Positions 1 to 7,828 of a stretch of DNA of 64,000 nt are shown piece after piece; positions within the stretch are counted from its first letter, which is position 1, and every line of letters begins with the position of its first letter. The stretch comes from Bacteroidia bacterium (lineage in GTDB: Bacteria; Bacteroidota; Bacteroidia; CAIKAF01): NCBI GenBank assembly GCA_030427255.1, contig JAUHWY010000012.1, positions 1 to 64,000 on the forward strand, in the 5' to 3' direction. The position numbers and the translations under genes were made by a program. The notes under the pieces are model-generated. The model worked only from the letters and a program-made list of their open reading frames with translations, ran no database searches and was not told the DNA's origin.

Positions 1-455
1 GAAGGAAAGAAATGGGGCTAAGTCTCTGCGAGAGTCTACCAAAGGGCGACTTAGGCGCAAATGTGCTCCCATTTCTTCCACTTATCCATAACAAATATAT
101 GCGGTAGCAAACATAGGAGACGCCAAGCCGCAAAGACTTTAGCGCAGCAGGACCAATGCATGAAATAGATGGCGCCGTCAAACGCCATTTGCGGCTCTGC
201 GACTTTGCGTGAAACTGTTTGCGCGGTATAAGGGCACGCAGAGACGCCAAGGCGCAAAGAACAGGGTTAAAACCCTGTTAACTTCAGCGCGAAAAAGCGC
301 ACGCAAAGACCATTCATCATTCAGAGACGGGAGGCATCCCGTCTTTACCTCATCATTCCCCATTCATCATTCATCATTCCCCATTCACCATTTATCATTC
401 ATCATTCAACATTCATCGTTCATCATTCCCCATTCACCTCGCCCGCTTATTCTAT
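1..455. other. Intergenic leader without a convincing gene
   Basis: I see no credible coding region here; the short open frames overlap each other on both strands and have no recognisable protein character. The first 300 bases hold partial inverted copies of a 'cgcagagacgccaaggcgca'-like motif, and the rest is the ATTCATCATTC tract described separately. A TAnnTTTG box belonging to prfB follows. Confidence 0.6.
323..427. repeat. Micro-hairpin plus degenerate ATTCATCATTC tract
   Basis: Positions 323-351 contain a perfect hairpin (GACGGGA-ggca-TCCCGTC, 326-343) followed by 'tttacctc'. The block is repeated exactly, in inverted orientation, at 39559-39587. Positions 351-427 are a tandem-like tract built from ATTCATCATTC and CCCATTCA units. 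The same two components occur in mirrored order around 39509-39683, so this is a two-part dispersed repeat. No function is evident. Confidence 0.7.
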
Positions 456-463
456 TATCTTTG
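456..463 (+). promoter_or_regulatory. Bacteroidota -7 box for prfB
   Basis: TATCTTTG matches the Bacteroidota TAnnTTTG consensus exactly and lies 62 bases before the prfB start codon. No clear TTTG -33 element is seen at the usual spacing, so this is a candidate only. Confidence 0.45.
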
Positions 464-525
464 CTGCGATACAGATCGGAACACTAGGTTCCGTTGCGTA
501 TGTATAACCTAAATAAAGCTTTGGA

Positions 526-1606
526 ATGGCCATCACGCAAGACCATATCAAAGGACTTTTGAAGCGCCTGGAAGCGCTGAGGGGGTCACTTTGACATACC
601 CGGCAAACAAGTAGCGCTGGAAGAAGAAAACCTTAAAAGGCAAGACCCGGACTTTTGGAACGACCCTAAAGCAGCTGAATTGGTCGAAAAATCTATTCGA
701 ACCAAAGAAAAGCTCATTAAAGAGTTTGAGCATGCACAGCAAAGCTTAGAAGACGTGCAGGTCTTGTTTGACTTTTTTAAAGAAGGAGAAGCAGAAGAAG
801 CCGATGTGGAAGCCGCTGCCGCTTCCGCAGAAGAGGCCTTAGATGCCTTGGAGTTCAAGAAAATGCTTTCCGGCAAGGAAGATGCCATGAGTGCTGTGGT
901 GCAAATTACCGCAGGCGCCGGGGGCACCGAAAGCTGTGACTGGGCATCTATTCTTATGCGCATGTACCTTATGTGGGGAGAAAAGCACGGGTATTCGGTA
1001 AAAGAAACCGACTTTGTAGAAGGTGACGTTGCCGGCATTAAGTCCGTAACCCTGCAATTTGATGGGGAATATGCCTACGGTTACCTCAAGGGCGAAAATG
1101 GGGTACACCGCCTGGTGCGGATTTCACCCTTTGATGCCAACGCCAAACGACATACCAGCTTTGCTTCGGTTTACGTATATCCCGTGGTGGACGACACCAT
1201 AGATATTGAAGTAAAAGATGCCGATATCGAATGGGAAACCTTTCGTTCCGGTGGTGCGGGCGGTCAGAACGTAAACAAGGTAGAAACTGCAGTACGTCTT
1301 TACCACAAGCCCTCGGGCATCATTATTAAAAACCAAGAAAGCCGCAGTCAGCTTCAAAACAAGGAAAATGCCGTTCGTTTGCTCAAGTCTCAGCTTTATG
1401 AGGTAGAAATGAGAAAGCGCAACGAGGCCCGCGCCGAGGTAGAAGGCAACAAAAAGAAGATTGAATGGGGTAGCCAAATCCGCAGTTATGTGCTTCATCC
1501 CTACAAAATGGTGAAAGACCTACGCACCGAACACGAAACCTCCAATGCCCAAGCCGTGTTGGATGGAGATTTGGACGGTTTCCTAAAAGCATATCTTTTG
1601 AGCTAA
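526..1606 (+). CDS. prfB: Peptide chain release factor 2 (programmed +1 frameshift)
   Basis: RF2 recognises UGA and UAA stop codons and triggers peptide release. The start codon at 526 opens a 22-codon first frame that ends at an in-frame TGA (592-594). The context is AGGGGG, one spacer codon, CTT TGA C, which is the canonical autoregulatory frameshift site. Reading resumes at 593 in the +1 frame and runs to the TAA at 1604-1606, giving about 359 residues, the usual RF2 length. The tripeptide SPF, the RF2 stop-codon reader, is at about residues 200-202 and the catalytic GGQ at 245-247. The stop overlaps the next ATG by one base (TAATG), so the ArsC-like gene is probably co-transcribed and translationally coupled. 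A naive gene call would start at 680 and lose the N-terminal domain. Confidence 0.97.
580..595 (+). promoter_or_regulatory. prfB programmed frameshift signal
   Basis: AGGGGG (580-585), spacer TCA, slippery CTT (589-591), then TGA C (592-595). The spacing of the internal Shine-Dalgarno to the slippery codon equals that of the classical prfB site. When RF2 is scarce the ribosome slips +1 at CTT; when it is plentiful translation ends at TGA. Confidence 0.95.
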
Positions 1607-1962
1607 TGGCCAAGAACCGATATACCATTTTCCATAATCCGCGCTGCGGCAAAAGCCGGGAGGCGCTGGGACTTTTGTTGAAAAAGGGCGGCGACATTAA
1701 GGTCATTGAATACCTTAAAAATCCCCCAAGTTTGGAAGAGCTCGAAGAGCTCAGTCATTTGTTGGGTTTGGAGGCAACGGAGATGCTGCGGCTCAAAGAT
1801 CCTAAGTACAAAGCTTTGTTTGGTGCGGAGGTACCCGACCATGCCACCGCATTGGAGCGGTTGGCGGACCATCCGGAGCTATTGCAACGGCCCATTGTAA
1901 TAAAGGGCAATTTGGCTGTGATTGCTCGGCCTGCGGAGCGAATCGCCATGCTGGATGAATAG
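1606..1962 (+). CDS. arsC: ArsC-family protein (glutaredoxin-like arsenate reductase / Spx-like)
   Basis: This 118-residue protein belongs to the thioredoxin-fold ArsC/Spx family. The N-terminus reads YTIFHNPRCGKSREAL, with the catalytic-position cysteine at residue 14 (HNPxCxxSR pattern). Length matches the roughly 115-residue family. Enzymes of this class reduce arsenate to arsenite using glutathione or glutaredoxin, but many Bacteroidota members are uncharacterised redox proteins, so the arsenate role is inferred from family only. It overlaps the prfB stop by one base; no arsenite exporter or ArsR regulator is nearby, which weakens an arsenic-specific role. Confidence 0.88.
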   Translation: MAKNRYTIFHNPRCGKSREALGLLLKKGGDIKVIEYLKNPPSLEELEELSHLLGLEATEMLRLKDPKYKALFGAEVPDHATALERLADHPELLQRPIVIKGNLAVIARPAERIAMLDE

Positions 1963-1978
1963 GCTTTTTTAGCCTATT
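1958..1978 (+). terminator. Possible terminator hairpin after arsC
   Basis: AATAGGCT and AGCCTATT form an 8-bp stem around a five-T loop, starting at the arsC stop codon. There is no strong T run directly after the stem, so termination is uncertain. Confidence 0.35.
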
Positions 1979-2147
1979 TATGCTTGATTTTTGTATGCTT
2001 TAGGTAGAATTCCGCCTGTGCGTAAAACTGGCGAGATAATTGGCAATACTTAAAGTGTGTGCATGCCAGTTTACTCCTCAACCTAAGTTCGTTTTAGCCG
2101 TACTGAAATTTAAGTAGTACATATGCTAAAAAAAGGCTTACAAACTC

Positions 2148-3914
2148 ATGAATACTGCTTATTTTGCCTGTGATATGAGCCGGAATTGCATGCCTTTTCA
2201 CCGTTCACTTTTGCTGCAATTTTTGCTGCCTGGGCTGTTGTTCCTTGGGGCTTTTTCCTGCAAAAACCAGGAAACAAAGGTGGGCAAGGAAGATGTCCCC
2301 GAGATTGAAAGCCGATTTGCAGCACTGTGTCAATCCAACGATTATGGAGAGGCCCTTATAGAAATCAACCGTTTAATTGCTTACGCAGAAAGGGAAAACA
2401 AAGACAGCCTTAGTTTTCTTTTTAAGGTGAACAAAGCCGAATTATTAAGGAAGTTGAGGGATTTGAATGCCGCATTAAGCCTACTTGACTCCGAGCTGGA
2501 GAGGGCGGAGCGCATGCAAGTGAATTCCAATAAGGCCTATTATTACAATCGAAAGGCCGCCATTCTTTATGAGCTGAATAGACCCGAGGAAGCACTGGTA
2601 GAGGTCCAAAAGGCGCAGCAATTGGACTCCATTCTGGGCGAGGAATGTTGGCGCATCAGCTCCAACCTTACCATTGAGGGGGCCATTTACAAGGATTTGA
2701 AACAGTATGAAAATGCGCAGCAAGTCCTTAAAAAGGCCGCCGCTTTTGCCAAAAGCCAAGATAACGCACAAGAATACAGCCAATCCCTGTATAATTTAAT
2801 TACTGCTTTTTACAAGAACGAAGACCACGACAGTGTTTTGGTTTATGCCCACTCCCTTTTCGCCATTAAAACCGGAACACCCATTCAGGAACTTACCCAC
2901 AAAACGCTGCATACCATTAGCAAAAGCTATTATGCCCTAGGCCAAAACGATAGTGCCTTTATGTTTGCCGATTCCGCTTATTATGTTTCCTTTAATCACT
3001 GGCTGGAGGTGGTAGAAGACCGGGTAGAAATGTTTAAAGCCAGAGATGCGCTCATTAAAGAACAATTGCAAAATCAGGTGCTGGAAGCCGAAAACAAAAG
3101 GCAAGCCTTGCTGACCTATTTGTTGGTGACCATCGCTTTTAGTTTGGGCTTGATTTTGCTTTTGATTTATCGCCAAAAGGTGCGCTACCAAAGGGTAAGC
3201 GATAGTAAAGAGCGCATAAACGCACAACTGGAAGATGCATTGGCCTTCAACAACAAGCTCATTGGTGTGGTGGCGCACGACATCCGCACCCCAATGGCCA
3301 ATATCTCGGCCATCATTGATTTGTATCGAAAGGGAGAACTGTCCAAAGAAATGATGGAGCAGCTTATGCTGCAGTTGGGCGACGCCACCCAAAAGGCCAA
3401 CCAGCTGTTGGAGAACTTGCTGCGCTGGGTAAGTGCCCAGGACTCCGCCTTTAGCCCGCAATGGGTTGAGTTGGACCCGGAAAAGCTAATCCGAGAGGTG
3501 TTGGCCGAAACCCAAACTCAAATCGACAACAAAGCCGTACAGGTCGAGTTGGTCGCGGAACCCTGCCGCCTCAAGGTCGACCAAGATTTTCTGGCCTTGA
3601 TTGTCCGAAACTTACTGACCAATGCCATCAAATTTTCTCATAAGGGTGGAAAAATCAGCATAAACGTGCAAAAAGATGGGGATCAATGCCGCATAAAGGT
3701 TAAGGACTGCGGCGTGGGGATGTCGGCAAAAAAGATTGAGCGTTTGTTGTCAGGGAGACCATTTTCCGAAGTAGGTACGCAGTCGGAGCGGGGCACAGGC
3801 CTCGGCATAAAACTAGTGCTTGAGCTCAGCAAGGCCATGGGCGGAACCGTTTCTTTTGAGTCGGCAGAAGGCAAAGGAACCACCGCTGCGGTTTCCTTTC
3901 CAATGGAGAAATGA
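2148..3914 (+). CDS. TPR-containing sensor histidine kinase
   Basis: Membrane sensor kinase of about 588 residues. An N-terminal export signal ends in a lipobox-like LGAFSC (Cys at residue 38); Met10 or Met15 would give a more normal signal length, so the true start may be 2175 or 2190. Residues 50-300 are helical TPR-type repeats, probably periplasmic. A transmembrane helix at about 322-342 leads into HisKA with VVAHDIRTPM (phospho-acceptor His377), then an HATPase_c domain with N-box (NLLTNAIKFSHKGG), G1 box (DCGVGM) and G2 box (GTGLGIKL). There is no receiver domain and no response regulator next to it, so it is an orphan kinase. The ligand is unknown. Confidence 0.92.
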   Translation: MNTAYFACDMSRNCMPFHRSLLLQFLLPGLLFLGAFSCKNQETKVGKEDVPEIESRFAALCQSNDYGEALIEINRLIAYAERENKDSLSFLFKVNKAELLRKLRDLNAALSLLDSELERAERMQVNSNKAYYYNRKAAILYELNRPEEALVEVQKAQQLDSILGEECWRISSNLTIEGAIYKDLKQYENAQQVLKKAAAFAKSQDNAQEYSQSLYNLITAFYKNEDHDSVLVYAHSLFAIKTGTPIQELTHKTLHTISKSYYALGQNDSAFMFADSAYYVSFNHWLEVVEDRVEMFKARDALIKEQLQNQVLEAENKRQALLTYLLVTIAFSLGLILLLIYRQKVRYQRVSDSKERINAQLEDALAFNNKLIGVVAHDIRTPMANISAIIDLYRKGELSKEMMEQLMLQLGDATQKANQLLENLLRWVSAQDSAFSPQWVELDPEKLIREVLAETQTQIDNKAVQVELVAEPCRLKVDQDFLALIVRNLLTNAIKFSHKGGKISINVQKDGDQCRIKVKDCGVGMSAKKIERLLSGRPFSEVGTQSERGTGLGIKLVLELSKAMGGTVSFESAEGKGTTAAVSFPMEK

Positions 3915-4028
3915 TGGTTTTGGCCGGGGCCTACTTTACTCCATAGCTAACACGGGCACCTTTTCTTTTGGCCACTTATGCCTCTTGTTTATTTACTTGG
4001 TGATGGAAAGTATTCTCTCAAACAACCC

Positions 4029-4036
4029 TACCTTTG
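4029..4036 (+). promoter_or_regulatory. -7 box TACCTTTG
   Basis: Exact TAnnTTTG match just before the small gene that follows, suggesting independent transcription and a start codon close downstream rather than the longer upstream ATG at 3978. Confidence 0.4.
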
Positions 4037-4040
4037 TGTA

Positions 4041-4427
4041 GTGATTGCTCAAATCCGAAATAGCACGTTTTTAAGAGTCCTTTGGGGGTTATATGCTTTG
4101 TACCTGCTCAATATAAGCGTAGATACTGCAGACCCTATGTCAAATTTCCAATCCGAAGACCTAAGCTTTAACGACCAAGAAAGCGTGGTTGAAATTGTGG
4201 TAGAGAAATTCCTTGGTTACGAACACGCCATTATAGAGTACGATGATCCCGAATCGGAAGGCCACAACCAAGAGAAACAAAACCGCCTGGATTTGACCTT
4301 GGGTTTAAACAAAACTTTGCCGCAAAGTGCTGGGCTTTGTTTTTACCCCTTAAACCCGCCGCTTAATTTTGCCCAAACCACCACCGATGGCTTTTATGGG
4401 CCCATTTCCCCTCCACCTAAAGTTTGA
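4041..4427 (+). CDS. Small membrane-anchored hypothetical protein
   Basis: About 128 residues from a GTG at 4041 (an ATG at 3978 gives 149). The start is uncertain: the TACCTTTG box is immediately upstream, which could even place the start further downstream. Visible parts are one hydrophobic segment (FLRVLWGLYALYLLNIS) and then an acidic stretch containing SFNDQESVVEIVVEKFLG, a pattern I associate with short Bacteroidota proteins of unknown function. The tail is rich in Pro and Thr with HNQ residues. A strong terminator follows, separating it from the outer-membrane protein gene at 4498. Function unknown. Confidence 0.6.
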   Translation: MIAQIRNSTFLRVLWGLYALYLLNISVDTADPMSNFQSEDLSFNDQESVVEIVVEKFLGYEHAIIEYDDPESEGHNQEKQNRLDLTLGLNKTLPQSAGLCFYPLNPPLNFAQTTTDGFYGPISPPPKV

Positions 4428-4449
4428 TTTGTCGCCTGGTGTTTAATAC

Positions 4450-4478
4450 CCTGATAATAAGATTATCAGGCTTTTTTC
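4450..4478 (+). terminator. Rho-independent terminator
   Basis: CCTGATAAT-aag-ATTATCAGG, a perfect 9-bp stem with a 3-base loop, followed by C and six T. It lies 23 bases after the stop of the small protein gene and only 20 bases before the next ATG. Confidence 0.88.
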
Positions 4479-4497
4479 GTATGTAACAAATCAATAA

Positions 4498-5358
4498 ATG
4501 AACGTAACTAATTTATGGATACCCATGTTTTTTTGGGTATCTGCCAAAATCTGTTTTTCACAGGTTTCTGACGCCGCCAAAGACAGCCTTTTTATTCAAC
4601 AAATAGAAGATCAGCTTGAGCCCGATAAGGTACTACATGCCGAACCCTTGTATATTGATTTAATTCGCGATTTGGGTGCGCGCAAAGGCGAAAAGGAATG
4701 GAATCTTGCCTTTGGGCTTTCAGATAACCGCACCTTTGACTCTTACGAAGCTCTAATAGAATATGAATGGGCTCCTATTAACCGACTTGGTTTAGAAATA
4801 GAGTTGCCTTTTACTTTCTATTCTCCGGGACCAGGAACATCAACAGATTCTGTCCCTTCCAATCGACTGAACAGCCTTAAACTTGCAACCCAATGGTCCT
4901 TTTTTGTTAATGAGGAGTTAGCAAGCTCAATGGCCATTGGCTACATTCATGAGTTTGAGCTTTCCGATTTCAGAAACTTTGGAAAGCCACTTATTTGGGG
5001 CAATGTGTATAATCCATTTTTGGTAGTGGCCAAGCGTTGGGGTAATAATTTCCACTCTTTGTTGTATTCCGGTCCTAGAATAGAGCACCACTTTTCCACC
5101 AACTCCCTGCAGCTGAGTTACGAGTTTCACACCAGTTTTCACTACATGATTACCGGCACTCGAAACTTCGTTGGGGTGGAGTGGAATAAGGTACTGACAA
5201 ACAATCGGTTCAACATAACTATGCGCCCCCAAATGCGCTTAGGCATTGCAAAACACTTAATGATTGGCATTGTGGCGGGCATTCCAATAGGCAGCCGAAA
5301 CGAGGGGCTAAGTGCCTTTATGCGATTGATTTGGGAGCCGGGGCATAGAAAAAAATAA
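4498..5358 (+). CDS. Probable outer-membrane beta-barrel protein of unknown function
   Basis: This protein has 286 residues. The N-terminus is a signal peptide-like segment (MFFWVSAKICFSQ). A conserved-looking block, HAEPLYIDLIRDLGARKG, occurs at about residues 42-59 and is followed by alternating beta-strand segments rich in aromatic residues (ALIEYEWAPINRLGLEIELP), typical of a small barrel. I recognise the block as a recurrent Bacteroidota family but know no function for it. The gene follows a terminator, so it may have its own promoter or depend on read-through. It ends about 200 bases before the convergent DUF4139 gene, with an F2 hairpin between them. Confidence 0.72.
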   Translation: MNVTNLWIPMFFWVSAKICFSQVSDAAKDSLFIQQIEDQLEPDKVLHAEPLYIDLIRDLGARKGEKEWNLAFGLSDNRTFDSYEALIEYEWAPINRLGLEIELPFTFYSPGPGTSTDSVPSNRLNSLKLATQWSFFVNEELASSMAIGYIHEFELSDFRNFGKPLIWGNVYNPFLVVAKRWGNNFHSLLYSGPRIEHHFSTNSLQLSYEFHTSFHYMITGTRNFVGVEWNKVLTNNRFNITMRPQMRLGIAKHLMIGIVAGIPIGSRNEGLSAFMRLIWEPGHRKK

Positions 5359-5414
5359 GGTTGACTGGTTGTTTTGTTTTGGCCGCCTATCCGGTGCTCC
5401 CCTTTAGCGGCCTC

Positions 5415-5497
5415 GTAAAGCTAAGCTGCGGCTAAGCGGTGCGGGGTCCCCCGAATGCTCGGGGGCCTCCACCCGCCAAGCCGCAGCAAAGCTTTAC
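5415..5497 (-). repeat. F2 hairpin element, copy a
   Basis: GC-rich palindrome in the convergent gap. Arms 5415-5439 and 5473-5497 match at about 21 of 25 positions; the core 5440-5472 contains GGGGTCCCCCGAATGC and an inner CCCCCGA/TCGGGGG stem. The core is shared with copies near 7602, 25524 and 44555, while the arms are not. Flanking GC-rich sequence continues to about 5545. Confidence 0.75.
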
Positions 5498-5557
5498 TTC
5501 GTCCGGCTATCGGCTCGCCCCGGGGCGGGGAGCTCCGTGGGGAGCCTACCCATAGGC

Positions 5558-7465
5558 TTATTTGGGATACCGAAACTCGTACTTCCAATATTTCTTTTCC
5601 GTAGTGCCGGGTGGCAGCAAAAACTCCCAGGTTAAGGTGCCTAAACGGTGGTTGATTTCGGCGCCTTTGTGCTCCTTCAAATCCACCTTGAGGGCGTCGT
5701 TTTGAGAGATGGGGAACTGGTCCACCAAGCGCACTTTTACGTCGCGGCCTTTGTTGTTGCGCACTTCTAAAAACCAGCCAAGGGTTTCGCGAACTTCGCC
5801 GGAAAGGAAGCGCTTTTCGTCCACCGTTTTGTCGATTTGGCGTTTCAAGACCAAGGATGGGTCTCTGCCCATGCTCAAACGCAGGGTATCTCCGGTTTCT
5901 TCGGGATTGAGACTGGTTTCTCCCCGATAATTGCCTTGGTAAAACAAGCGTGCTTTGCCGGGCAGCAGGTCCAAATTGGACCATTGGGTAAGCTCGGCCA
6001 GTAAAAAGGCTTCGGAAGAAAGGTGGGGCGCGGCAAGATAAACCAGATGTACCGGTTGACTGGTTTCTTTGAGCACCATGGCCTGAGGATTTCCGTTGGA
6101 GGGAAGACTCACCTTTTGGTCGAGGGTGTAGGTAATGGCCAAGCTTGTTTGGGCGCTGCCGGAGAGGATGGAAACGTAATAGGTCGAGGATTTGCCTTTT
6201 GGTGACCTAGAGGGAAGCTTTAAAATATCCTCTCTGGTTATTGTAGTGCGACTCATTTCAACATCCCTATTTATGCCTTGGTCGCTGCCTGCAAAAACAC
6301 CTCCAACGGTTTCCACCTTTTCAATAACTGGAGAAAGGACAAAGCTTTTACGCTCGGTTGTTCCGGCGCGTAAATATACCGTTGCACTCCTTTCATAGAA
6401 GCCATTTGATTTAACAACCAATGAGTATGAACTGGGAGAAAGTCCCGAAATTCTTGCTTTCCCCTCTCTATTTGTAGTGGTTGCTTGCACAAGTTCTGCC
6501 CCCCTTTTCAGCTCTATCGTGGCCATTTCTAAAGGTTGGCTTTCCTTATCCATAACCAACACCTCTAAGTGTGCAGAAGATTCTGATGTTCCTTCGACAG
6601 GCCTTGGCGGCTCTTGTCCGGCATACCAGGTTTTGATTTCCGGGGCTTCTTGGCTTAGGTTGGGATAGCCGGCTTGGAGGCTCATCTCTACCTTATCCCA
6701 GTTTTCGCCGGTGCTTTGGTACACTTGGGCAGTGTAGACAATATCCAGGGCCTCGCCGAACTCCGGCAAACGAAAATCGTAGCCGGGTTCCCAACCCGCA
6801 TGGTCCAAAAAGTAGCTTATTTCTAAAGCAAAAGTTCCGCTTCGGGTGCATTCTACATCCAAAACCACGGTGCTGCTGGGCTTTTTGAGTGCCGCCACCA
6901 AAGCTTGCATGCGTTGGTTTTGTCCTTCCATTCTATCCATTAAGCGGTCTTTTTCTTGGTCAAGTTCTATGCTGCGTTGATTGATGTTGTTGAGCTGTTG
7001 CCTGTAATAGGTGGCCGCTTCCTGAATGGTGGTCAGTGCTGCCCCGCTTTGTTCGCTGTAGAATTTGGCGTTGTCTAAAAGCAGTTTGCGCTCTTGAGTC
7101 AAGGCATTTTCTTGATAGGCCAAGGCTTTTAGCGCATATTCGGTAGCCTCGATGGAGTCTTCGAGCCGGAGTACGGCCTTGCTTTTGCGGTAGCTTTGTC
7201 CGTCTTTGGATTCGGGTTTGATGCCCAAAAGCCTAAGGCCATCGGGTTCGGAGGCGCGCAATCCTTGCTGATCGATGCCGTAGGGGAGCCCTTCCAATAC
7301 CAAGGTGTATTTTCCTTTGTTGAGGTATTTGGAACCGGAGCGACTGATTTCGGCGCCGGAGAAATAGACCTGCACCTTTCGAATTTCGGTAGAGAAACTT
7401 AGGGTGTCGGCGGCCTTTACAAAGAGAGGGAAGCTGAATAAGAAGCAAAAGATAACTCGAATCAT
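5558..7465 (-). CDS. DUF4139 protein with inserted carboxypeptidase-regulatory-like domain
   Basis: Secreted protein of 635 residues with signal peptide MIRVIFCFLFSFPLFVKAA. The N-terminal region (VYFSGAEISRSGSKYL) and coiled-coil at about 100-190 followed by a beta-rich domain match the DUF4140/DUF4139 (MuiA-like) family. At about 297-390 there is an insertion resembling the CarboxypepD_reg beta-sandwich (VLVMDKESQPLEMATIEL, then YSLVVKSNGFY), followed by TTITREDILKLPSR, which looks like the plug-entry motif of TonB-dependent receptors. The family is widespread but its role is not established; surface or periplasmic location is inferred. Convergent with the upstream barrel gene. Confidence 0.85.
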   Translation of the reverse strand: MIRVIFCFLFSFPLFVKAADTLSFSTEIRKVQVYFSGAEISRSGSKYLNKGKYTLVLEGLPYGIDQQGLRASEPDGLRLLGIKPESKDGQSYRKSKAVLRLEDSIEATEYALKALAYQENALTQERKLLLDNAKFYSEQSGAALTTIQEAATYYRQQLNNINQRSIELDQEKDRLMDRMEGQNQRMQALVAALKKPSSTVVLDVECTRSGTFALEISYFLDHAGWEPGYDFRLPEFGEALDIVYTAQVYQSTGENWDKVEMSLQAGYPNLSQEAPEIKTWYAGQEPPRPVEGTSESSAHLEVLVMDKESQPLEMATIELKRGAELVQATTTNREGKARISGLSPSSYSLVVKSNGFYERSATVYLRAGTTERKSFVLSPVIEKVETVGGVFAGSDQGINRDVEMSRTTITREDILKLPSRSPKGKSSTYYVSILSGSAQTSLAITYTLDQKVSLPSNGNPQAMVLKETSQPVHLVYLAAPHLSSEAFLLAELTQWSNLDLLPGKARLFYQGNYRGETSLNPEETGDTLRLSMGRDPSLVLKRQIDKTVDEKRFLSGEVRETLGWFLEVRNNKGRDVKVRLVDQFPISQNDALKVDLKEHKGAEINHRLGTLTWEFLLPPGTTEKKYWKYEFRYPK

Positions 7466-7601
7466 ACGTAGGTTTTTTTTAAGTATACGTATGAAGGGGT
7501 GATCCGTTCAAAATTTGAGGGAACATTATTGGTGAGTTGTCGGATGCTTGGATTATTGTAGTGTTTAGGATTTCCGCCCCTGACCGAACGGATACCCCAC
7601 A

Positions 7602-7692
7602 GCCGGGCCGGCCACAGGGCTTAGGCCACGGAGGCTGATTCCGTTGTTTCGGGGAAGCCCCCGTAGGCCTTAGCCCTGTGTGCCGGGCCGGC
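7602..7692 (+). repeat. F2 hairpin element, copy b
   Basis: Arms 7602-7627 and 7666-7692 pair with only a few mismatches and one bulge; the core 7628-7665 reads GGAGGCTGATTCCGTTG then TTTCGGGG, the same core as copy d at 44580-44614. It lies in the promoter-side gap between two minus-strand genes. Confidence 0.75.
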
Positions 7693-7828
7693 GAGGAGTA
7701 TGAGTGAGGGCGGGAATAGGCGGCCAAATAAACCCTTCGCTCTTTATTCGAAAGAACCTTAAAGTGTAAATGTTTAATTTTCTGTGCCTTAACTTTATGA
7801 GAAGTTCACTTTTTAAGGTGTAGCAAAC

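Noticed and set aside
209-487. Open frame over the ATTCATCATTC tract
   Set aside because: The translation is a low-complexity Phe/Ser/His/Pro string from the repeat, with no start signal; it is a by-product of the repeat.
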